Source: an uncultured Desulfobulbaceae bacterium
GTDB lineage: Bacteria; Desulfobacterota; Desulfobulbia; Desulfobulbales; BM004
Direction of reading: 5' to 3'
NCBI GenBank assembly: GCA_947259115.1
Contig: CAMYKS010000015.1
Location: 1-51,517, forward strand
Length of the DNA stretch: 51,517 bases
The notes below the pieces were generated by a model. It was given only the letters and a program-made list of their open reading frames with translations. It searched no databases and was not told the origin of the DNA. A program made the translations under genes and the position numbers. Within the stretch, counting starts at the first letter, position 1; every line of letters starts with the position of its first letter. Below, one piece after another: positions 27,994 to 37,085 of this stretch.

Positions 27994-29575
27994 GGTTTAC
28001 CAACCCCACCGCATAGATACAGGGGTCCCGCAGCGCGCTAATTTTCCGGGACCAGATTTTCCGGTTTGCATCCAGCACCGGAGTAAAAATGGTGTTTGAC
28101 AGCGGCTTGCCTATAAGTCCAATGCCGATGCAGGGTTCAAGACCGATGGCCTGGCGCAGGTTTTTAATGAAGTTTATGTACTCCACTATGGGCGGCTGCC
28201 ATGCTTCCTGGATGAGGAGGATATCCATTTCCAGCGGTCGGTCTTTATTTTTCAGGTTTGCAAGTATTTCCGTATCAGTCTCATAATCTTCATTTATTCT
28301 GATGAGTTGCGCTATGGAAGAAGCGAATCTGCTCCGCACTGCAGACTCAATTTCCTTCCGTGGACAGGCATCAAAAATATCATCCGGGATCATGACGAGG
28401 AGGTCCTTTCCCCCATTCCTGTTATCTGCAGCTGCCGAATCTCTGCCGGAAAAATCCGCTGCCGCTTCTTCTGCTGCACCGTCTGCACCATCAAGCTTAC
28501 GACTGTGGGTCGATACCATGGGAGTGGTCATGCGCAGCAGCAGCTGTTCACAGGCTCCCTGTCTGAAATTAAGCGCGGCAAGTCTGCTTCGTAATGTAGC
28601 AACAGCTCCCAGAAAAAGGATAAGGCGGGGCAGGAGGCCGTAAAACAGTACGCTTAAACAGAGAAAAGGCCACCAGGAAGCAAGGTCCGGCGTCGACAAA
28701 TGATAGATCCCTTCTTTCAGGATGATGCGGCTGCCTTCAATTTGCGCAAGTGATGGAAAGGCAAGACCATCTGCCACCAACCAGGACCACGGCAGGGCGA
28801 TTTTCTGGACCAGGGAATGCACTGCCGCAGGACTCAATTGCAGTGTGGACTGCCAGCCAAAGGCGATATCGGCGGTGATGACTTTAAATATGGTTGTGGC
28901 AAGCAGCCCCAGGTTAAGACCTATGGCAAAGAGCTGGGTCAGAATAAAAACCGGCAGGAAAAAAATAAAACCATAGGTTCGGCCTTTAGTGTTTATAAGG
29001 CCCATGACCGATTCGGCCTTATTCCGTCCTTCAGCACCCAGTTTGTTAGAAATCTTTTTTTGGACCGAGAAGAGTGACCTGAGCATGAATCTGCTTATAA
29101 ATCTATACAGTGGCGAGGAAGTCCAATAACTTATCTTCTTCAATCTGTAGAGGGAAAGAACAAATAGCAGCAGTAGCAGGAGTATTTGCAAAAGGACAAA
29201 AACAGAGAGATAGACAAAGACGTTTAAAGGTCTGTCACCGCTATAGCTCAGAAATGAGAGTCCCGCCGCGCCTCCGAGAATAAAGCCGGCTAAAACAAAG
29301 AGCATTCTGAATAAACTGTACAGACTTTCAAAACTTTCACCGGGAAGAACAGCGGTTTTGCTTATTTCCTCCTCTCGCCTCCGGTCCAGCCAGGCCTTGA
29401 TGAGAACCCGCCGATCCATTTCTTTTGCTTCTTTTATGCTGGACTTAAATGAATTGAGGAAGGTATTGCGGTCCCGCTCATTTAAATATTGCTGGTTCTC
29501 GGCAGATAGAGAAACAGCATCTTGGTGAAAAAAGTATTCAAGATCAATGATGTCTCTGATGCTCCACTTTTTCAC
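27983..29575 (-). CDS. DUF2868 membrane protein, partner of the DUF3482 GTPase
   Basis: 530 aa with a charged N-terminal region, two close membrane helices (about 92-110 and 122-148), two more in the middle (about 200-235 and 295-335), and a C-terminal soluble region (about 370-530) that looks like a degenerate GTPase/regulatory domain (LLVMIPDDIFDACP, DILLIQEAWQPP). GTG start with GGGAAG upstream. It overlaps the downstream GTPase gene by 11 bp. I infer a membrane receptor or scaffold for the GTPase; nothing is known directly. Confidence 0.78.
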   Translation of the reverse strand: MKKWSIRDIIDLEYFFHQDAVSLSAENQQYLNERDRNTFLNSFKSSIKEAKEMDRRVLIKAWLDRRREEEISKTAVLPGESFESLYSLFRMLFVLAGFILGGAAGLSFLSYSGDRPLNVFVYLSVFVLLQILLLLLLFVLSLYRLKKISYWTSSPLYRFISRFMLRSLFSVQKKISNKLGAEGRNKAESVMGLINTKGRTYGFIFFLPVFILTQLFAIGLNLGLLATTIFKVITADIAFGWQSTLQLSPAAVHSLVQKIALPWSWLVADGLAFPSLAQIEGSRIILKEGIYHLSTPDLASWWPFLCLSVLFYGLLPRLILFLGAVATLRSRLAALNFRQGACEQLLLRMTTPMVSTHSRKLDGADGAAEEAAADFSGRDSAAADNRNGGKDLLVMIPDDIFDACPRKEIESAVRSRFASSIAQLIRINEDYETDTEILANLKNKDRPLEMDILLIQEAWQPPIVEYINFIKNLRQAIGLEPCIGIGLIGKPLSNTIFTPVLDANRKIWSRKISALRDPCIYAVGLVNHAS

Positions 29576-30078
29576 GTTATAGTCTTCCCTGCCTTTTTTT
29601 GATCTGATTACATTTTCGTGGTTCCCCGAAAATGATAATTATAATCAACGCAATCATATTTACTGTAAATATTAGATTTTTTAAATGTATCAACTCTTCG
29701 TAAAGCTGACAAGCAAACAGACGGACCCTCTGTATATTTGTATGCAAGGGCTGGAGAATATCCGAAGCCATACTCTGCTGTTATAATCGTTTTTCAAAGC
29801 GTAAAAGTCAATAATGCGGGCCTGAACTCGATCCCGATTCCAATAATTCAGGCCATGAAGAGAATACTACAGGGTGTCGTTTTGGCAGAAGCATTCTTTA
29901 ATAAACTGAAGGCATTGCTGCTGCTGTCAGGAAGAAAAAATAGAGGAGAGCGAACGCAACGGTGCCCGACAGCGTCTGCCCATGGTCGTTACGCCTGTCA
30001 ATATCGACATGGTGGTGAAAAGCATGCTGACTGTTTCACGGTTGCCGTCATAGGCTGCCGGCATCTTGAATCCTGTCT
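29576..30078. other. Intergenic stretch with a possible gene relic
   Basis: No intact gene. On the plus strand an open frame at 29931-30053 reads EEKIEESERNGARQ followed by LPMVVTPVNIDMVVKSMLTV and ends at TAG; it has no start codon and is preceded in another frame by EAFFNKLKALLLL. This looks like a decayed protein end, but I cannot name the family. Confidence 0.35.
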
Positions 30079-30915
30079 TTAAGTTTTAACAAGCCTGATT
30101 CCATTGGTATCAATGGTGATAAGCCTTTTTTTATAGAGTGCGCCTATTGCCTTTTTGAATGTTTTTTTACTCACTCCGAACAGGGCGTAGATTTCTGCCG
30201 GCTTGCTGTTATCAGTAACTGCGATCCTGCCACCGTGTTTTTTTAACGTATTAAGAATGGCCCTTGAGACAGCATCAACTTTTTGATAGCCGGATGGCTG
30301 CAGGCTCAGGTCAATTTTGTTGTCCGTCCGTATTTTTTTTATGTAACCTTTGAGCTCCTGGCCTATATGGAGCTTCTGGAACACTTCGTTTTTATAGACC
30401 ATGCCCCCATGGGAATTGTTGACAACCGCTTTATATCCCAGGTCTGTCTTGTCGTATATGATAAGGTCCACCTCTTTTCCCTCATCATAGTCAGGCGGCT
30501 GCGGGCTTAAAAATTTATCCAGTTTTGCAGATGCTGTGATGCGCCTGGTTTTTTCGTCAAGAAAGACAAAGACAACATATGATTTGCCTTCCTCCATTTT
30601 CCCGTGCTGTTCTTTCTTGGGTACAAGCAGGTCTTTCTGCAGCCCCCAATCCAGGAAGGATCCCGATGCTGTGTTTGCAACCACGCGTAATTTGGCAAAC
30701 TGGCCGACAGTTGCATAAGGTCTCTGGATGGATGCCCGCATGCGGCCTTCCCTGTTTACATAAACAAAGACTTCGATTTCATCGCCCGGGCTGCAATTTG
30801 GGGGCACATACCTTTTGGGCAGGATAATATCCCCTGATTCACCACCATCAAGGTGGGCCCCGTAGTCCCGTATTTTATTTACCGCAAGCTTATTTATCCT
30901 GCCGATCTGAACCAT
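30079..30915 (-). CDS. cvfB: CvfB-family S1 RNA-binding protein
   Basis: 278 aa. Tandem S1-like barrels (about 1-65, 68-135, 140-215) are followed by a winged-helix domain (about 220-278, with [23 protein letters not shown]). This S1x3-wHTH architecture is that of CvfB/YitL, an RNA-binding regulator that affects virulence factor expression in staphylococci. Overlaps the VF530 gene by 26 bp, so it is the third gene of an exonuclease-VF530-cvfB operon. Confidence 0.87.
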   Translation of the reverse strand: MVQIGRINKLAVNKIRDYGAHLDGGESGDIILPKRYVPPNCSPGDEIEVFVYVNREGRMRASIQRPYATVGQFAKLRVVANTASGSFLDWGLQKDLLVPKKEQHGKMEEGKSYVVFVFLDEKTRRITASAKLDKFLSPQPPDYDEGKEVDLIIYDKTDLGYKAVVNNSHGGMVYKNEVFQKLHIGQELKGYIKKIRTDNKIDLSLQPSGYQKVDAVSRAILNTLKKHGGRIAVTDNSKPAEIYALFGVSKKTFKKAIGALYKKRLITIDTNGIRLVKT

Positions 30916-31162
30916 TTTCTTCCTTCCTTTTTTCTGTTCTCCCGGGAAACTTGGTGCGCAGGTAAAGGGTTTCGACCTTTTTCCTGGCCCAAGGCGTCCT
31001 GCGCAGGAACTTCAGGCTTGATTTAATGCTGGGATCCTTGATGAAGCAGTTGATCTTGATCATGCCGCCCAGTCTTTCCCAGCCGTAGTGATATAAAAGC
31101 CTCGTGAGGATCATTTCCAGGGTAATGCCGTGCAGCGGATCATTGTGCCGGCCCGGACTCAT
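30890..31162 (-). CDS. VF530 family protein (DUF2132)
   Basis: 90 aa. The core [33 protein letters not shown], then [20 protein letters not shown] matches VF530, a small helical protein proposed to bind DNA. The tail is extended and charged. Its ATG overlaps the exonuclease stop codon (ATGA) and its 3' end overlaps cvfB by 26 bp, an unusually long overlap for this strand. Confidence 0.85.
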   Translation of the reverse strand: MSPGRHNDPLHGITLEMILTRLLYHYGWERLGGMIKINCFIKDPSIKSSLKFLRRTPWARKKVETLYLRTKFPGRTEKRKEENGSDRQDK

Positions 31163-31758
31163 AGCGCCTCCAGGGCCAGGTAGAGCCTGCGCCCCACCCA
31201 GGCGTCAGTGGCCGCATACAGTATCTGCTGCGGGGTGAGCACATCCTTAGACCAGTTGGAGGTCTGCGCCCCCTTGGCGATGCGAATGCCCAGGAGCACT
31301 GCGGCTAAGCCCCGCAGGCCGTGGTTCTTGATGCCCGCCTTCCGGGCAAGTTTACCCAGACCCATAAACCCGGCGGCCTTAAAAGGGGCCAGCTTTTTTA
31401 GCTCGAGGATGTCGTAGTCCAGGCTAACTCCGGCCTTGATAATGGCCGGGTCGGACAGGATCGTGCGCAGCGGCCCGGCCAGGCCCAGGTGTTTGAGCTG
31501 GAAGATGAAAACTTCGTCATCGCAGGCTAGCTGTAGCAGCGAAGGCAGGTAACTTTCCCCCTTTCTGTAGGCCGGACGCGTTTCCGTATCAAAGCCGAGC
31601 AGGCTTTGGCCGCCAAGCCTGTCCATTGCCGCGGACAACCCGGCCCTGTTCCGCACAACGCTTATCCGCCCTGTCCAGCGCTTAACGGGGTAAGCGTTTA
31701 TTTCATCCTTGCTCATCCTCCGGTCAAAACCGGGGTGGTCTGTTTTGCTTTGCGTCAT
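31159..31758 (-). CDS. 3'-5' exonuclease, RNase D-like (DEDDy)
   Basis: 199 aa with the exonuclease core: motif I FDTETRP (Asp, Glu), motif [13 protein letters not shown] (Asp) and motif [16 protein letters not shown] (Tyr-x3-Asp). There is no HRDC domain, so this is the short stand-alone type, acting on RNA or DNA 3' ends. First gene of the exonuclease-VF530-cvfB operon. Confidence 0.87.
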   Translation of the reverse strand: MTQSKTDHPGFDRRMSKDEINAYPVKRWTGRISVVRNRAGLSAAMDRLGGQSLLGFDTETRPAYRKGESYLPSLLQLACDDEVFIFQLKHLGLAGPLRTILSDPAIIKAGVSLDYDILELKKLAPFKAAGFMGLGKLARKAGIKNHGLRGLAAVLLGIRIAKGAQTSNWSKDVLTPQQILYAATDAWVGRRLYLALEAL

Positions 31759-31850
31759 GGTTTTCGCTCAATCCGTTTTCTGCAATAAGATATGGTTATA
31801 AAAGAAGGCTTGCTAGCTTTACTATCTGAATACAGAAAAGCAGTGCCGTT

Positions 31851-32210
31851 TCAGCCACCCACCGGTTTAGCTTTAAACCCCAGATTTCTTAGGGCCTCGA
31901 CCAGTACATCGCGATGATCTCCCTGTATTTCAATAATCCCGTTTTTGACAGTCCCGCCTGATCCGCACTTCTTCTTGAGCTCTTTAGCAAGATCTTTGAG
32001 TTCCGCTCCGTCGAGGCCTGTCCCGGTTATCAGGCAGACCCCGCTGCCCTTACGGCCTTTGGTCTGCCGGCTTATGCGCACAATGCCATCACCCTGAAGC
32101 GAATTTTTCTCTTTGCTGCAGCAGCACTGCTTAACCGGATACCCGCAGCCGGTGCAGGTTCGGCCCGTATCAGTGGAGTAAACCAACCCTTTTGATTTTT
32201 GTTTTTTCAT
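31851..32210 (-). CDS. SUI1-type translation factor (YciH family)
   Basis: 119 aa. An N-terminal zinc-ribbon-like CTGCGYPVKQCCC precedes a SUI1/eIF1 domain (about 45-119) with KGRKGSGVCLITGTGLDG, LAKELKKKCGSGGTVK and IEIQGDHRDVL. The eIF1 relative YciH influences start-codon fidelity in initiation. It lies 18 bp after the dihydrouridine synthase gene and is probably co-transcribed. Confidence 0.88.
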   Translation of the reverse strand: MKKQKSKGLVYSTDTGRTCTGCGYPVKQCCCSKEKNSLQGDGIVRISRQTKGRKGSGVCLITGTGLDGAELKDLAKELKKKCGSGGTVKNGIIEIQGDHRDVLVEALRNLGFKAKPVGG

Positions 32211-32228
32211 TGTATGGGAATTTTTATA

Positions 32229-33182
32229 TTATGAAATATTACGCAATAGTTCTGAAAACTCTTTAAGGCACCTGGTTTTTTTGAGTTTCCGCAACTGTTT
32301 TGAAAAACAGGGGTCCTTGATATACGTGAGCACCTCTTTCGTTTTCCACAGTACCTGCTGGTCACCACAGAATAACTTCTGGTAACGGGTAAACAAATCC
32401 TGCAGATAATCCCGCACCTCTTCAGTCCTTTGTTGGGGAGTGGATAAAGCGGAATAATTACCGCGCAGTCTTTCAAAGAGTAATGGATCCGCTATGGCGC
32501 CGCGACCGAGCATCAGGCCTGCGGCGCCGGTCTGGGAAAGAACCCTGTCCCCGTCAGCCACTGTCCATATGTCGCCGTTGGCGATAACCGGCAACGAGGT
32601 CTGCCGCACCACGGTTGCCGTCACATTATGATCTGCGAGACCTTTAAAGCGTTGCTGCACGGTGCGCGGGTGAACGACCAGAAAATCAATGCCGCAATCT
32701 TCAAACATGGGTATCAGGGAAAGCAACTGGGAAGGATCATCATAACCGGACCGTACCTTTACTGATAAGCTGCCGAGGAACTTTTTCCTAAGACTTTTGA
32801 GCATTAACGGTAATTCCGCAGGCGATTTCAGGAGCCTGCCTCCCGCCATTTTTTGTGTCATCCTTCCGTATGGACAACCAAGATTGATATTCAGATGTTC
32901 TGCGCCAAGCTCCTGAACCGTATTGGCAGCTCCAACCAGGAAATTGATGTTGCTGCCGATCAGCTGCACCACCAGCGGAGTTGTAGTGCACTCATTCTCA
33001 ATTTCACGGCGGTCGCTTTCCGAGATGCATTTTTTGATGTCCGTCTGGGCCCGGATGAATTCAGTAAAAACCACATCAGGTCGAACCCGGTTAATAAACA
33101 AGGTTCGTACGGCCTTGTTTGTCAATCCCTGCATGGGGGCAAGCATCAATGGCCGGCAATCCTTTTCCCATGGTAGTTTCAC
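32229..33182 (-). CDS. tRNA-dihydrouridine synthase
   Basis: About 317 aa. FMN-binding barrel with LAPMQGLTN at the start, the active-site Cys in NINLGCPYGRM, SVKVRSGYDD, VHPRTVQQRF and NGDIWT / LMLGRGAIADP. It reduces uridines in tRNA D-loops. The open frame continues far upstream into the neighbouring gene without similarity; I chose the GTG at 33182, with AGGA nine bases upstream. An ATG at 33146 lies only four codons before the first conserved motif. Confidence 0.88.
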   Translation of the reverse strand: MKLPWEKDCRPLMLAPMQGLTNKAVRTLFINRVRPDVVFTEFIRAQTDIKKCISESDRREIENECTTTPLVVQLIGSNINFLVGAANTVQELGAEHLNINLGCPYGRMTQKMAGGRLLKSPAELPLMLKSLRKKFLGSLSVKVRSGYDDPSQLLSLIPMFEDCGIDFLVVHPRTVQQRFKGLADHNVTATVVRQTSLPVIANGDIWTVADGDRVLSQTGAAGLMLGRGAIADPLLFERLRGNYSALSTPQQRTEEVRDYLQDLFTRYQKLFCGDQQVLWKTKEVLTYIKDPCFSKQLRKLKKTRCLKEFSELLRNIS

Positions 33183-33219
33183 GCTATGGCGTCCTGTCTT
33201 GTTTTTCCTGGATTTTTCA

Positions 33220-33966
33220 CTAGCGTCTGCGACTTCCCTTGGCTCCTTTCCTACGCGCCTGGCGCGGCTCGCCGCCACCGGGTGGCAGGATACTCTTGTT
33301 TTCCGAAGCAACCCAGACAAAACGCGCTTGCGACTTACTTCCCTTGAAGGCGGGGACCCTGTAACGGCGCACGTGGAAACTGCAATGCACCAGGAGTTCC
33401 TCATATTCCTTGCATGGTCCAGCCGACCACACGGCCAGACATCCTTTTTTACGCAGGGCGCGGCGACAGGACAAAATTCCGTCATAACCGTACAAACGGC
33501 TGTTACCGGAATAAGTCATGGCGCTGGGGCCATTATCGATATCCAGCAGGATCGCATCGAATCTGCTTTTAGAATGTGAGATGAGCTCGACAACATTTCC
33601 CGTATTGAGGTCAACACGTGTGTCTGCCAGCGGCTGACCGTTGAGCTTCCCGAGGAACTCACGATTCCACTCGACAACAGAATCCAACAGTTCACCCACC
33701 ACCACTTCAGCGCCGGGGCTGAGCATGTCGAGAGCCTGGCGTAGAGTATAGCCCATACCCAAGCCGCCGATGAGTATGCTGGGCGCCTTGCGTGCGGCCA
33801 GGTGCGCACAGCCAAGCCGTGCCAGCTCCAATTCCGATTCATGGTGCCGACTGAGCATCAGATCCTCACCGTCGACTACGATGGTGAAATCACGGTCGTG
33901 CCGATAAAGTACCATCTTGCCTCCATCAGGGGTCCTGGCAGCAGCTATTCTTACTCGCGGTTTCAT
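33220..33966 (-). CDS. Spermidine-synthase-like SAM-dependent methyltransferase fold protein
   Basis: 248 aa. Motif I ILIGGLGMGYTLR (about 64-76), then VVVGELLDSVVEWNREFLG and DAILLDIDNGPSAMT, which match the polyamine-synthase-like subset. The polyamine-specific gate-keeping residues are not obvious, so it may be an orphan methyltransferase-like protein rather than a true spermidine synthase. The C-terminal 30 residues are a basic tail (QARRKGAKGSRRR). Just upstream of the dihydrouridine synthase gene, 38 bp apart. Confidence 0.78.
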   Translation of the reverse strand: MKPRVRIAAARTPDGGKMVLYRHDRDFTIVVDGEDLMLSRHHESELELARLGCAHLAARKAPSILIGGLGMGYTLRQALDMLSPGAEVVVGELLDSVVEWNREFLGKLNGQPLADTRVDLNTGNVVELISHSKSRFDAILLDIDNGPSAMTYSGNSRLYGYDGILSCRRALRKKGCLAVWSAGPCKEYEELLVHCSFHVRRYRVPAFKGSKSQARFVWVASENKSILPPGGGEPRQARRKGAKGSRRR

Positions 33967-34030
33967 GGAGGCTTTCTAAGGGGTGACAGACTGGTGAATG
34001 GGACAGATCATTGCTATTGACATAAAGAGC

Positions 34031-34138
34031 TTAGGCTTTCTTGGCCGCTTTCTTTGCTTTTTTGGCTGCCTTCTTTTCCTTTGGCGACATGGCCGGTTTC
34101 TTCTTTTCCGCCTTAATAGATTTATGTTCTTTGCCCAT
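34031..34138 (-). CDS. 35-aa Lys/Ala-rich microprotein
   Basis: ATG at 34138 with a good AGGAG eight bases upstream, reading MGKEHKSIKAEKKKPAMSPK and ending in repeated KKAAKK-type units. It would be a highly basic, helix-prone peptide, perhaps binding nucleic acid or the ribosome. I do not recognise a named family. The ribosome site and clean start/stop argue for a real gene despite the low complexity. Confidence 0.6.
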   Translation of the reverse strand: MGKEHKSIKAEKKKPAMSPKEKKAAKKAKKAAKKA

Positions 34139-34429
34139 GGTTTTCGCTCCTGGTATTTAATAGATAATTTTGAGGCCGGCCTGCAGCACCGTCAGACTGA
34201 TCCTGACCATTGATGTTCTGATACTATTTTGCACGGTACTGAATATCAAGTGCGGCCCATCATAAGGCAGTTTGCTTTTTTTTGCCATCAACTAGCCCGC
34301 ATTTTTCACGAGTCGAGACGCCGGATAGACAAATTGTAAGTCGTTTGAGCAGATAAGTGACCGAAAAGGGAGACTTCGATACTTTAGTATGCGAAACGCA
34401 TAACACTGCAGGCTATACGGATGTATCGG

Positions 34430-34581
34430 CTTGCCCGAAGGGTGAGCAGTTTTGAAAAAAATCTATTCAGTCACTTGGTACAAACTGTAACCGAACAAAT
34501 ACACTAGAAATATATAATTTAAACCACATAAACAGACATTTAAACTTATTTTTAAAACTGTTCATGAAATATTCGGGCTAG
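34430..34581. repeat. Inverted-repeat element (dispersed family)
   Basis: The left arm (34430-34459) is an inverted, slightly shortened version of the right arm (34548-34581): read toward the centre, both share AAAACTG, TCA and TTCGGGC blocks. The right arm recurs exactly at 37059-37085. A roughly 150-bp element with inverted ends is the simplest reading. Confidence 0.5.
34554..34580 (+). repeat. 27-bp direct repeat, left copy
   Basis: AAAACTGTTCATGAAATATT followed by CGGGCTA, identical to 37059-37085. The pair brackets the GIY-YIG, HEAT-repeat and GH43 genes. Confidence 0.85.
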
Positions 34582-34690
34582 TATCTAGTATCTATTTTTT
34601 GTCGTATTCGGTTGCATGCACCCTACAGTTTATGTTGCATTCATTATTCATAATTTTATTGCCCAGCATCCAGCATCAAGCCTTCACTCC

Positions 34691-34957
34691 TCACCCTTTA
34701 TTTCTGACCAACGCATCCTTTTTCCCACGCGGCAGCTTTTTTATTCGGTACTCTAACCTGGCAGCAGATGACTTTGATCCGGCCTGTTCTGAATAGACCA
34801 GCTTTACAGGACGGCGGGATCTTGTGTACCGGGCGCCGTCCCTGCCGGAATTGTGTGCCTCGATTCTATTTTCAAGGTCGTTGGTAATCCCTGTATACAG
34901 CGTTCCGTCACTGCAACGAACCATGTACACATGCCATATATTGCAGCCCTTACTCAT
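34691..34957 (-). CDS. GIY-YIG endonuclease-like protein
   Basis: 88 aa. The motif appears as VYMVRCSDGTLYTGITNDLENRI (V-Y / Y-T-G version), with the Arg of RIEAHNSG and Glu of ARLEYRIKKLPR in the expected places, as in the small YhbQ/UPF0213-type subfamily. Such proteins are small nucleases of uncertain role. Its ATG overlaps the stop of the HEAT-repeat gene (ATGA), so they share an mRNA. Confidence 0.87.
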   Translation of the reverse strand: MSKGCNIWHVYMVRCSDGTLYTGITNDLENRIEAHNSGRDGARYTRSRRPVKLVYSEQAGSKSSAARLEYRIKKLPRGKKDALVRNKG

Positions 34958-35991
34958 TTATTCTTTATGATGCTGAATTCTTCATCCGTATCAATAATTC
35001 GCCAACCGGCCTTGCGTATTTCATTACGTATCAATGCATCATGGCCCGGGGCCTCGAGATCAACGGCAGCATAAGGTCTCAGATCCATGGCATGGCCGCT
35101 TTCAAGGAGACAGCGAACGCCAAGTTCACGGTAACCTGGAGATTGGGCCCGGACCATATCCCGGCAGAAGGGTATTTTCTCTTCCAGCTCTGCTGTTATG
35201 TAGCGCGTATAGAGCAGTGAATCCCTGTAGCCTTGGCTCCATTCCAGGGAGGCAGGTGCACGGGACAGGAATTCCTCGGGTGTTGTCAACTGGGCGAGGG
35301 CGCGCATCAGTCCATTGCGGTAATTGGCCGGGGGAGCGGCTGCCAGCATGCTGCTTAAGGGTTCCAGAATATTATTATCACCCAGATGGGCCAGGACGAT
35401 TAAACCGGCGGCCCGCTTTTCCGGATCCGGGTCGGCAAGGAACTTTTCCGCGTAAAGCCTGCCCCGGGGATCACGGTGCAGCGCGAACCAGGAAAATGCC
35501 ATGCGGCGTGTATACCATGCTTCACTTTCATCCTTGCTGATTGTAATGATGCGGTTTGCAGATTTTTCGGTTGGTGGGAGAAAGGCCAGGACAAGAAGAG
35601 CATCGCGGCGCAGCAGAATTCCCTTGCTGTTTTTCATGAACTCAAGGACAACGGGAACAGAGCTCTTATCTCCAATATCTCTTATAACCTGGAGAAGGAC
35701 CTGGGCCTGCCGCAACTCCACTTCGGGTGATTGCAGTGCTTTATGCACTGCGGGCAATGCTGCAGGTCCCCGGTCTATTAGCCTGGGGCCGGCCCGCCTT
35801 GCCTCTGGTCCTCCAAGTGCGGCGATGTCCTCCTCAATAGTCGGTGCGGGCCCCTTGGGCCGGAACATTTTCCGCATCTCGATCCAGGTTTCCGGATCGA
35901 TCTGATGCTGGGCGCATACCTTGGGAGGTAAACCGGCCAAAGCGCTATTGAGTATCAGCAAAAGCAGGAAACAAAGTATAAATTTATTCAC
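34954..35991 (-). CDS. Exported HEAT-repeat protein
   Basis: 345 aa with a signal peptide (about 1-27, ending LAGLPPKVCA) and helical repeats through about residues 55-300 in PBS-lyase/HEAT style (LIDRGPAALPAVHKAL, VVLEFMKNSKGILLRRDALL, LIVLAHLGDNNILEPL). Such scaffolds mediate protein contacts, here in the periplasm. GTG start with AGAGGATG just upstream, only 4 bp after the GH43 stop, so it is part of a GH43-HEAT-GIY-YIG operon. Specific function unknown. Confidence 0.75.
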   Translation of the reverse strand: MNKFILCFLLLLILNSALAGLPPKVCAQHQIDPETWIEMRKMFRPKGPAPTIEEDIAALGGPEARRAGPRLIDRGPAALPAVHKALQSPEVELRQAQVLLQVIRDIGDKSSVPVVLEFMKNSKGILLRRDALLVLAFLPPTEKSANRIITISKDESEAWYTRRMAFSWFALHRDPRGRLYAEKFLADPDPEKRAAGLIVLAHLGDNNILEPLSSMLAAAPPANYRNGLMRALAQLTTPEEFLSRAPASLEWSQGYRDSLLYTRYITAELEEKIPFCRDMVRAQSPGYRELGVRCLLESGHAMDLRPYAAVDLEAPGHDALIRNEIRKAGWRIIDTDEEFSIIKNK

Positions 35992-35995
35992 TTTT

Positions 35996-37003
35996 TCATC
36001 CTCTTACATTGGGTGCAGGCCGAGGTGTCGCGCGGCTTGCCCTGCCGCGCAGGATACCCTTTTCATCAAAGCGGAGAGGATCGATGCAGATAATCCGGTT
36101 CCACCCCCGCGCACCGTTTTTCTGCTGATGGTAGACCATCCATAATTGCCCATCGCTGGATTTTGTTACTGAGCAATGTCCCGGGCCGAAGATACCGTCT
36201 GCCTTTTTAATAATGGGATTATCGGAGTATTTGCTAAAAGGTCCGAGCGGGCTTGACGCGGTTGCATAGCCGATGGCGTAATCCTGGCTGTCTGCGCCGC
36301 TGGCAGAATAAAGGAGATAATAAGCACCTTGGTGTTTAAGCATCCAGGGGGCTTCGGTCAGGGCCGCCTGCTTTTTTTCCCAGGCATCGGTTGCCTGGAT
36401 GATCTGGATTGGGCCACCCTTCTTCCGCACCGGCGAATCCATGGGCTGAACATGGATTCTGAATCCCGGATATTGCACATAGTAGAGATAGTATTGACTG
36501 TCCTCATCCTGAAACATATGCGCATCTATTGCATTTTCAATCAATGTCCCCTGGTCTTTGAACACCCCGTCAGGCCGGTCGGATATTGCCACCCCGATGC
36601 GGCCGTTTACCGTGTAGTACAGGTAGAACTTCCGATTCTTTGCATTGTAAAAAACATCGGGAGCCCATACTCCCGGCTCGGTTGACTTAAAAACTCTTGG
36701 GCCCTTTTTCCAGTTTACCAGGTCAGCAGAGATATACACATCGTAGCCGGAGTTATCTCCGGTGGGGTACAGGTAGTATGTGCCATTATGGAGTAATACG
36801 GCAGGGTCGCCTATGCCGAGCACACCTGAAAAATTATCGGGCTGCTCCCTTTGTATGACAAAAGTTTCAACCAGGACCGGGTTTGTATAGGTTCTCCCGA
36901 CCTTGGCGCTCGTTGCGGCAAGGATCATGGCCCACAGCAGACAAAGCGCTCCAGCGCTTATAAAAATTAATGAATTATTCTTTTGACGCATTATTCCAGC
37001 CAT
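35996..37003 (-). CDS. Glycoside hydrolase family 43-like protein, exported
   Basis: 335 aa. After an N-terminal membrane/signal helix (about 12-30), a five-bladed propeller carries the three expected acidic residues: Asp in GIGDPAVLLHNG, Asp in NAIDAHMFQDE, Glu in LTEAPWMLKHQG. GH43 enzymes are arabinan/xylan-type glycosidases. I chose the ATG at 37003 because AGGA lies six bases upstream; a longer frame to 37060 would begin inside a dispersed repeat. First gene of a three-gene operon, unusual company for a sugar hydrolase. Confidence 0.83.
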   Translation of the reverse strand: MAGIMRQKNNSLIFISAGALCLLWAMILAATSAKVGRTYTNPVLVETFVIQREQPDNFSGVLGIGDPAVLLHNGTYYLYPTGDNSGYDVYISADLVNWKKGPRVFKSTEPGVWAPDVFYNAKNRKFYLYYTVNGRIGVAISDRPDGVFKDQGTLIENAIDAHMFQDEDSQYYLYYVQYPGFRIHVQPMDSPVRKKGGPIQIIQATDAWEKKQAALTEAPWMLKHQGAYYLLYSASGADSQDYAIGYATASSPLGPFSKYSDNPIIKKADGIFGPGHCSVTKSSDGQLWMVYHQQKNGARGWNRIICIDPLRFDEKGILRGRASRATPRPAPNVRG

Positions 37004-37058
37004 TCTGTATCCTGATAAAATAAACACAATCAGCAACTTCGGCAAACCCACATTTTTC

Positions 37059-37085
37059 AAAACTGTTCATGAAATATTCGGGCTA
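37059..37085 (+). repeat. 27-bp direct repeat, right copy
   Basis: Identical to 34554-34580, about 2.5 kb away in the same orientation. Confidence 0.85.

Larger units (their letters stand above)
34139..34690. other. Intergenic stretch with dispersed repeat arms
   Basis: No gene seen over 550 bp. It contains a pair of inverted repeat arms (34430-34459 and 34548-34581, separate entry), short tandem TAGTATC units near 34579-34600 and degenerate CCAGCATCCAGCATCAAGC-type sequence. It marks a boundary between the translation-related block and the GIY-YIG segment. Confidence 0.45.

Noticed and set aside
27349..28041. Plus-strand open frame of 230 codons
   Set aside because: It lies wholly antisense to the DUF3482 GTPase and has no family-like motif; it is a shadow of that gene.
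29738..30082. 114-codon plus-strand frame
   Set aside because: Composition and lack of ribosome site argue against a real gene; only a short relic in another frame looks protein-like.
32923..33579. 218-codon plus-strand frame
   Set aside because: Antisense to the dihydrouridine synthase and the spermidine-synthase-like gene, both strongly supported.
34691..34957. GIY-YIG protein as a homing endonuclease or mobile element marker
   Set aside because: The short 88-aa form is the common chromosomal YhbQ-like family, which is not tied to introns or transposons.
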